From: Sternotherus odoratus
Lineage: Eukaryota > Chordata > Testudines > Kinosternidae
NCBI GenBank assembly: GCA_032164245.1
Contig: JAVMKO010000010.1
Coordinates: 30,144,189-30,208,188, forward strand
Direction: 5' to 3'
Length of the DNA: 64,000 bases
Part shown: positions 58,475-64,000 of the stretch, piece after piece
Position numbering within the stretch: the first letter of the stretch is position 1
How the letters are laid out: each line of letters starts with the position of its first letter
The notes under the pieces: generated by a model
Told to the model about the DNA's origin: nothing
The model's input: only the letters and a program-made list of their open reading frames with translations
The model's database searches: none
Made by a program: the position numbers and the translations under genes

Positions 58475-60873
58475 AAGGGTGCTGATTGTGAGGGTGGTTT
58501 TCCCTGAGGTGAACACCTATTATCTAGAAATTGAACGAAGACCCGCCTGTTCATTCCACATACACCACGAAACAGACATCAAATAATTATTTGCAGTCAT
58601 TGCTGACCTGCACCGATTCACACCAGCACAATAGAGGTAAAATGCCTTTGTGACTGGCTACCCCTTAAAATGAGCTAGTCAGATGCCTTAAAATGACAGT
58701 ATTGCAGCCTGATGAAAACATTTCAGAGAGGACTTAAAGAAGCAGCTACATTCTGTGAAAAATCTGTTTTATGCCCCCTAAATAGAGAGTTTCAGACAAC
58801 CCATATTCAGGGTTGTAAGCCAAAGAGTTGTGCTGTTTATTCTCTTTGTAGTGGATATACCTTATTATTCCAAAGATAAAATGTCTTTGTGCATTCTCTG
58901 TCCATGGCAAAAAGAAATACAGTTCATAAGCAGTTTCTGAGTATATCCTAATTATTTAGCAATCCTCCAATTGCTCATTGAGTTAACATTTCACGGATAC
59001 TTTCTAAGCATATGACAAAATGGGCCAAACTCATCCCTCATGTTGTTCCATTGAAGTCAATGGAGTAGAACCAGGGAAGAATGTATCCAAAGATTTAAAT
59101 GAGGGAATGTTTCCTTTAAGATTTCCTATTAACAGCCTGCAGCAGAATTTACTTTGCATGGCTTTTAGCGTACTTGCTGAAACCTTCTTTGCAAATTCTT
59201 GATCAGAAGCTCAGCAGATTTTTACAGGAGTAACAAATCTTCCAGTATAGACATGCCTTCCAGGATTTGATTCTGTTTCTGGAAAGGAGCTGGTAGGGTC
59301 AGGGCTGTTGAATGTGATTTTTTTGTTTTGTTTTTCAAATCCTTGTTCTTTTGGAGCAAGGACTGAGAACTCTGACACTTATAGGACAAGTATGGAATGT
59401 CAACCAATGTGTATGTTCAATGGGAATGCTGTGTAATGAAAATGCTGTAAGTGCAGGACTATTTAGATGTCCTAACAGCCTGATCTTGAGATTTGCTGAG
59501 CATCTGCAACTCCAGTTGACTTCAGCTCCACAACAGGATTTGAATTTACTCCCGTGCTCATGCTCCCATATAATACTGGTGAGCGTGGAGCTGTTCCTTC
59601 GATGGAACCTTAAAATGTTATGAAGTTCTACCATTTGAACAGTTGCAGTCTTGGCCCATTGGCAGCTGTGTAACAGGTTAATGTAGTGATCCCTGTGAAT
59701 GGTTCATCAGTTTTCTAAATTTGTTAATCATTTTGGGATCCTTCCGATGAAAAGGTACTTTTATATATGTAAGTTTATTACAGTAGCATTGGTTCCTGAT
59801 GGTGGTTCAAGATCCCATAACACTTCTCAAAGGGAAAAAAGGTAATCATGCTAATTATCCTGACTGGCGTACTTCCTCTCAGTAAAACAGACTCAGACGT
59901 CCAGTGCTGCGTGTGAGCTATTTGTAAGTGCATATTAGCTGATCCACTTGCCTGCATAGTCACTGAACTAGTGGTATTGTTGTTTCAAAAACTCTGGGTT
60001 TGATTCTGCAGTCAGTGTAGTCATTTATATCTGTGTAAAGTGAGTGTAGAAGGCTACCCATCTGGTTTGGAGCAGTTTCAACTCACTTTGTTCAGGTGAA
60101 AACAGCTACAGAAAGTGCAAGGCAGTGGATAATCAAACTCTTGTGTATGAACAGTGTTATTCATAAGAACCTAATGCTATTCTGTGTCTACGTTACAGTT
60201 ATTGTGTTCGGAGTCTGGTAGCAGCATAAAAAACCAAAAACTCTGGGTTTAATATATTCGTATTTGGAATGAATAGAAGACATGTATATTCACAGCCATT
60301 TTCATTCTTTTTTCCTGCGAAATTCTGACTCCTTTCCTGGCCTGGGCACCGACCTCTCTCACATATCTACCAAGCTCTCTCTGATTAATTATATTTTTAG
60401 ACATGCAGAATAACATTTTGATATATTTTACAAGCCACACATCTATGTTTTAATCCTCCTCTTGCATGTAAAGTACATTTTAATCTGAGTTCTGCACTGC
60501 CACAGTAATTTTTTAATTTTAATTTGATTTTTTTAAAACACCAACACCAGAGAAAAATATGAAAGATGCTGTAGGAATTTTCATAGAAATTCATCACTGC
60601 TTCATGGTATGTTCATTTATTATTTCTCCTTTCTAACTATGTACGTTAACCTTATACTGTTTGCTTAATAGCAAAAGTGGGTGCAGACATTTTCATACCT
60701 GCACTGAGTCCCTGTGACTTTAAAATGAGGAAATGCTCCTTTGCTGTGAAGAGATTGAACAGCAGCCCAGGAGCATGTAGGGGTTAATTGTTTTATTACT
60801 TCAAGGAGATTCCTGAATGGGTGTCATGCAAATTATAATAAATTGCTGTCTTTTTCTTAATATTTTTTGTTAG

Positions 60874-60930
60874 ACTATTTTGAGAATTGTGGTTCTCGGT
60901 ATATGGGATTATATTGAAAACAAAATAGAG
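60874..60930 (+). CDS. TMEM266: TMEM266 exon with inner part of helix S2
   Basis: A small exon of 57 bases encodes 19 whole codons, residues 145-163, TILRIVVLGIWDYIENKIE. It continues helix S2 (FFSE|TILRIVVLGIWDY) into the cytoplasmic S2-S3 turn. Both flanking introns are phase 0, so skipping this exon would keep the frame but remove half of a transmembrane helix. The acceptor is preceded by a T-rich tract, ttttttgttag, and the donor is a perfect GAG|gtaagt. The exon was too short to appear as a free-standing ORF and was found by matching the family. Confidence 0.95.
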
Positions 60931-63309
60931 GTAAGTAAAATTACCAATGCTGTTTGTATTTCAGCATGGCAAAGTAATAATTAACTATTTCTGCAGTGTG
61001 TGCTTTTAGCAATAAGAATATTTATGCATTTACACTCTGAGATTTATGTATGTTACTCCCTGACATAAAAATGAAATTAGATGCAAATTAAAACACCATC
61101 CACAGTGGGGGGATATCAGACAGATGTTGGTTAGAACAGTGTTTTAAACACATTTATTTCTATCGCAGTTTTAGTGTGATTTTGCTGACTGGTGTGGACA
61201 AGAATTTCTTTTTGAGAACTGTGCAAGTCAAACTGTGATTATATAATCACTGTCGACATTATAATTATAAGAGTCTGAGGATCTGGTTAACAATATGGTT
61301 GAGAGTTGTAGTCCAGATGAGGCCTAACCAGGTTTCCATAATCAAGTTAAAACTAGAATTGGTAGGAAAATTTTAATCAAAAAGAGTTTCTGTTGAAAAA
61401 TGCTACTGTAACACCAAATATTTTCACTAAATCATATAGATTTCAGCAACAATTCATTTTTGGAAAAAAACATTTAAAAAATGTTAAAACATCCCATTTT
61501 AATATTTTCAGAACTAAAACTTTAGATTTTTCTTTTATTTGTCTCAAATTTTTTTGGCTTTTCCTTCCAATCCAGAGTGGGGGTAAAAAATCAAAATCTC
61601 AAAATTTCCATGGGGGAGAAAATAAGTTTTCCAACTAGTTCTTGTGAAAATCCTGAAAGTCCAAGTAAATAGCCCATTTATAGGGACATTAAGTATCGTC
61701 TGCAATAAAAATTTTTAACTGTGTTGCTAACTTACTCCCCAGACTTGATTCTGGTATAGTGTAGGCAAGTCATAGACTAACCCCTCACCATACAAATAAT
61801 CTGTCACATAGTGTTATAACAGACAAATTACTGTCCATACTCGTCAGGGAGACCATGGCTGGAACTTGCTAGCAATAATTGTGTTCAAGTATGTTTGTAG
61901 CTATTGTGGCTCTGACCAAGAGTAGATAAGGCTTTAATGTACATAACTAACAAAATGGTAATTACTTAAGAAGGTACACAGCTAAAACACAACAGTAGTT
62001 AGTGTACATTATAATTTTAGTAATTATAGGATTGCTGTGATAGAAACAGGGATTAAATGGAATGTAAAGCTAATAAACTAAATGCTGTGCAGGAGAAGAC
62101 TGAAAATTTGGTTTTTATTGCATATAAAGCCACATTTAGAAGTGTGCAAATCTTCCATAACTAAACCTCAAACCGTTTTATCTAGCTTGCATATTCCAAG
62201 TGAGACATACTGTATGGGTTAGAAGCCAGGTGGCACTTGATATTATCCAACAAAACATCAATTTACTTTTCAAAAGGAAGTGTTATATTCTAGCATCCTC
62301 CAGATGCTGCCAGTGAGGATTACGACTTGTTTGTGTCTTTCCAGTGGATTAGGTTCAGTTCTTGATGCCTGTTGCTTTTAGTGGGGTACATCCAGTTTCC
62401 CTGTGCAAACCATGAGTAAATGGGCCTTAAGCTGGGACTTTCCACAGGGGTTGCGGGGGACACACAAAATTCTGCTCTATGCCTTTCCAGGATGTGGTGG
62501 GCCAGCCCAAGCATTATTATTAGCATTGTCCTCAATTTCATTCTCTCTTTTTGCCAATGATCCCAGCCTTGACATGCCATTTGTCCACTTCTCCCACAAA
62601 CGGTTCCATGCCTTCTTCCCACATTGCCTCCCGCACATGGAATTGCCCTTCCTGAGCTGATTCCCCATGGCCACTAACCTCTCCTTATTCAGATGTCTCC
62701 TGATTATCCACATTTTCCAGGACCCCTACAGGAAGCTAGCCAGCTCTAATGACACAGTCATGGAGTCCTTGGGAATAGTCTTTATATCTCTGACAAACAC
62801 AGAACACCCCAGCATTGAATTACTAGGATGTGGTCAAGTGCCACCTACTCACTTTACTTGTTCCCCTTTACTCCACCTCTTTCTCCCTGTATCTTTTTAA
62901 AATGCAAGTTCTTTCAGGCAGGTACTGTGTCCACTTTTGTGTTTGTACCACACCTATTGGCAGCTAATAAATAACAATAATAATACAGCTCCTGGATTGT
63001 AATAGCATTTGGGGCATCTCTTCTACATGGAGATTTTGGCCAATGGAGTAGTCGTAAACCTCCCTGGCCATGGCTCTCCCTCACCTCTAAAACTGCAGAT
63101 GAAGTCACTAAAGAATTCTGCTTCACAGCATGCAGAGGATACAGCTTTTTTGTGGCCTGCTCACCTCACCTCAGAACACACGGAGTTTATAATAACTGCA
63201 CCACTTTTGTTAATTAAGAGCCTTCCAACATCACTGAGGAGGGTGGGAGGATTTGTGACCCTTAGAAAGGTTTGACAATGCTATTCATTAAAAATCTCTC
63301 TCATTTTAG
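60931..63309 (+). other. TMEM266: TMEM266 intron 5
   Basis: The intron is 2,379 bases long, from gtaagt to attttag. No repeat or gene is recognised in it. Confidence 0.8.
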
Positions 63310-63448
63310 GTATTTGATGGTGCTGTAATAATTTTATCCTTGGCTCCAATGGTGGCCTCTACAGTGGCAAATGGCCCAAGCAGTCCTTGGGATGCCATCA
63401 GTCTCATTATCACTCTGAGAATTTGGAGAATTAAGAGAATTATTGATG
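63310..63448 (+). CDS. TMEM266: TMEM266 exon with helices S3 and S4
   Basis: This exon of 139 bases encodes residues 164-209 and the first base of codon 210. It starts VFDGAVIILSLAPMVAS (helix S3, with Asp166 near its inner end), then a short S3-S4 loop, NGPSSPWD. Helix S4 follows as AISLIITLRIWRIKRIID. Arg200, Arg203 and Arg206 occur every third residue, the pattern of gating charges in voltage sensors, with Lys205 beside the last. The acceptor is cattttag ending at 63309 and the donor is G|gtaagt. The next coding exon, expected to begin the coiled coil, is outside the window. Confidence 0.95.
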
Positions 63449-64000
63449 GTAAGTGGAGATTAAACTTGCGATCTTGAGAACCAGTTGTTTCGCTAAGAAA
63501 AGGACTGTAACCCTCGGAATTGCTTTTAGAAAATATCTTTATTGTTTTCCCTCCTCTACATTTTAAAAGCAACGAACAGATATTTAGTGTTGTGACTCCC
63601 ACTGGCGAGAATAGGAATTAATTCCATGGCTCCCTTATGAATCCTTCTTGCAGCTGCTCTTTGCCCACCCCCGGCATCCTCTATCTTGATCCAGTCTACT
63701 TTCAGCTCCTGCCTCTGGTATAACTTTGTCTGATTCCTCATGCTTTCTTTGCATCTTGGAGGTTCCCCACTGAAAGTTTTCCACAAAGCTGTCTATGCTA
63801 TTAATTTGAGCATAATTAATTGTGTGCCAGGGCTGTTTTGACCAGGATTCCAGTACACGCCTCCATTGGGAAGCACTTGGAGCGAAGCGAGCAGCTTGAG
63901 AGTTAAGACAGGAGCAGTGTCTGAGCATGGAAACAAGAATTCAAGGAAGGTGCTATTAGCATAGGTGAAGGACAGTGAGATTTATCATCAAACTGTAAAT
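63449..64000 (+). other. TMEM266: Start of TMEM266 intron 6
   Basis: It begins with gtaagt after the S4 exon and runs to the window edge. No further coding exon is seen. Confidence 0.8.

Larger units (their letters stand above)
51066..60873 (+). other. TMEM266: TMEM266 intron 4
   Basis: The intron is 9,808 bases long, AT-rich and largely free of recent insertions, apart from the element at 52363-53068. A hAT-like right end, agattgagaaccagtg, lies near 53430-53446. Dispersed old repeat words occur near 54728-54835 and 59040. A tandem duplication lies at 58425-58474. I can name nothing else in 53475-58424 or 58475-60873. Confidence 0.75.
21930..64000 (+). other. TMEM266: TMEM266 (HVRP1) gene locus, 5' part including start codon and voltage-sensor exons
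   Basis: Six exons can be joined in one reading frame of 209 complete codons plus one base. The intron phases agree at every junction: 2, 2, 1, 0, 0, then 1 at the last donor. All introns begin GT and end AG, and the donors are gtaagt (four), gtgagt and gtatgt. The product matches, from memory of the family, the N-terminus and S1-S4 segment of TMEM266, a voltage-sensor-domain protein of the plasma membrane related to the proton channel Hv1. Family knowledge: it senses voltage but has not shown a proton current of its own, it forms dimers through a cytoplasmic coiled coil, and it is enriched in cerebellum. Intron lengths are 6.9, 14.6, 7.1, 9.8 and 2.4 kb. The coiled coil and C-terminal tail are not in the window. 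No polyadenylation signal or terminal exon is expected here. Confidence 0.93.

Overview
This is a vertebrate genomic window, most likely from a turtle (less certainly another sauropsid). The evidence is the repeat content: CR1 LINE 3' ends, Penelope-like elements, MIR-like core-SINEs, and many hAT, PIF/Harbinger and Tigger-like DNA transposons with readable terminal inverted repeats and target-site duplications. Gene density is very low and the introns are long.

One host gene is supported, on the + strand. Six exons with matching phases and consensus splice sites encode the N-terminal 209 residues of TMEM266 (HVRP1, C15orf27), a four-helix voltage-sensor protein related to the proton channel Hv1. 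The exons lie at 21930-22035 (only 14 coding bases), 28893-29081, 43698-43852, 50992-51065, 60874-60930 and 63310-63448. They run from the start codon through S1-S4. The cytoplasmic coiled coil and C-terminal tail must lie beyond the window.

Bases 1 to about 21900 are upstream (intergenic or 5' UTR intron) sequence in which I find no host exon. They hold a CR1 end, Tigger-like elements at 7711-8393 and 19529-20673, a LINE with a 5' inversion at 17785-18985, and a 3 kb hAT-type element (9968-12988) that carries a second hAT-type element (11043-12227) filled by a purine-strand satellite.

Intron 1 contains a full-length 4.1 kb PIF/Harbinger transposon (24282-28430). It has a decayed DDE transposase on the + strand, a two-exon Myb/SANT-like gene on the - strand, and a third coding-like stretch of unknown role. 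Intron 2 contains a Penelope-like element (40725-42331) with an intact C-terminal RT/GIY-YIG frame, flanked by inverted copies of its own 3' tail. Two more insertions (32683-33093 and 36147-36353) are made only of that tail in head-to-head orientation, each with its own target-site duplication. Introns 2 and 4 each carry one copy, in opposite orientation, of a 650-700 bp Harbinger-like element.

The host content is therefore one voltage-sensor gene in transposon-rich DNA. The least ordinary features are the palindromic Penelope insertions, the nested hAT/satellite block and the extra ORF in the Harbinger element. No operons, CRISPR arrays, rRNA or tRNA genes were seen.
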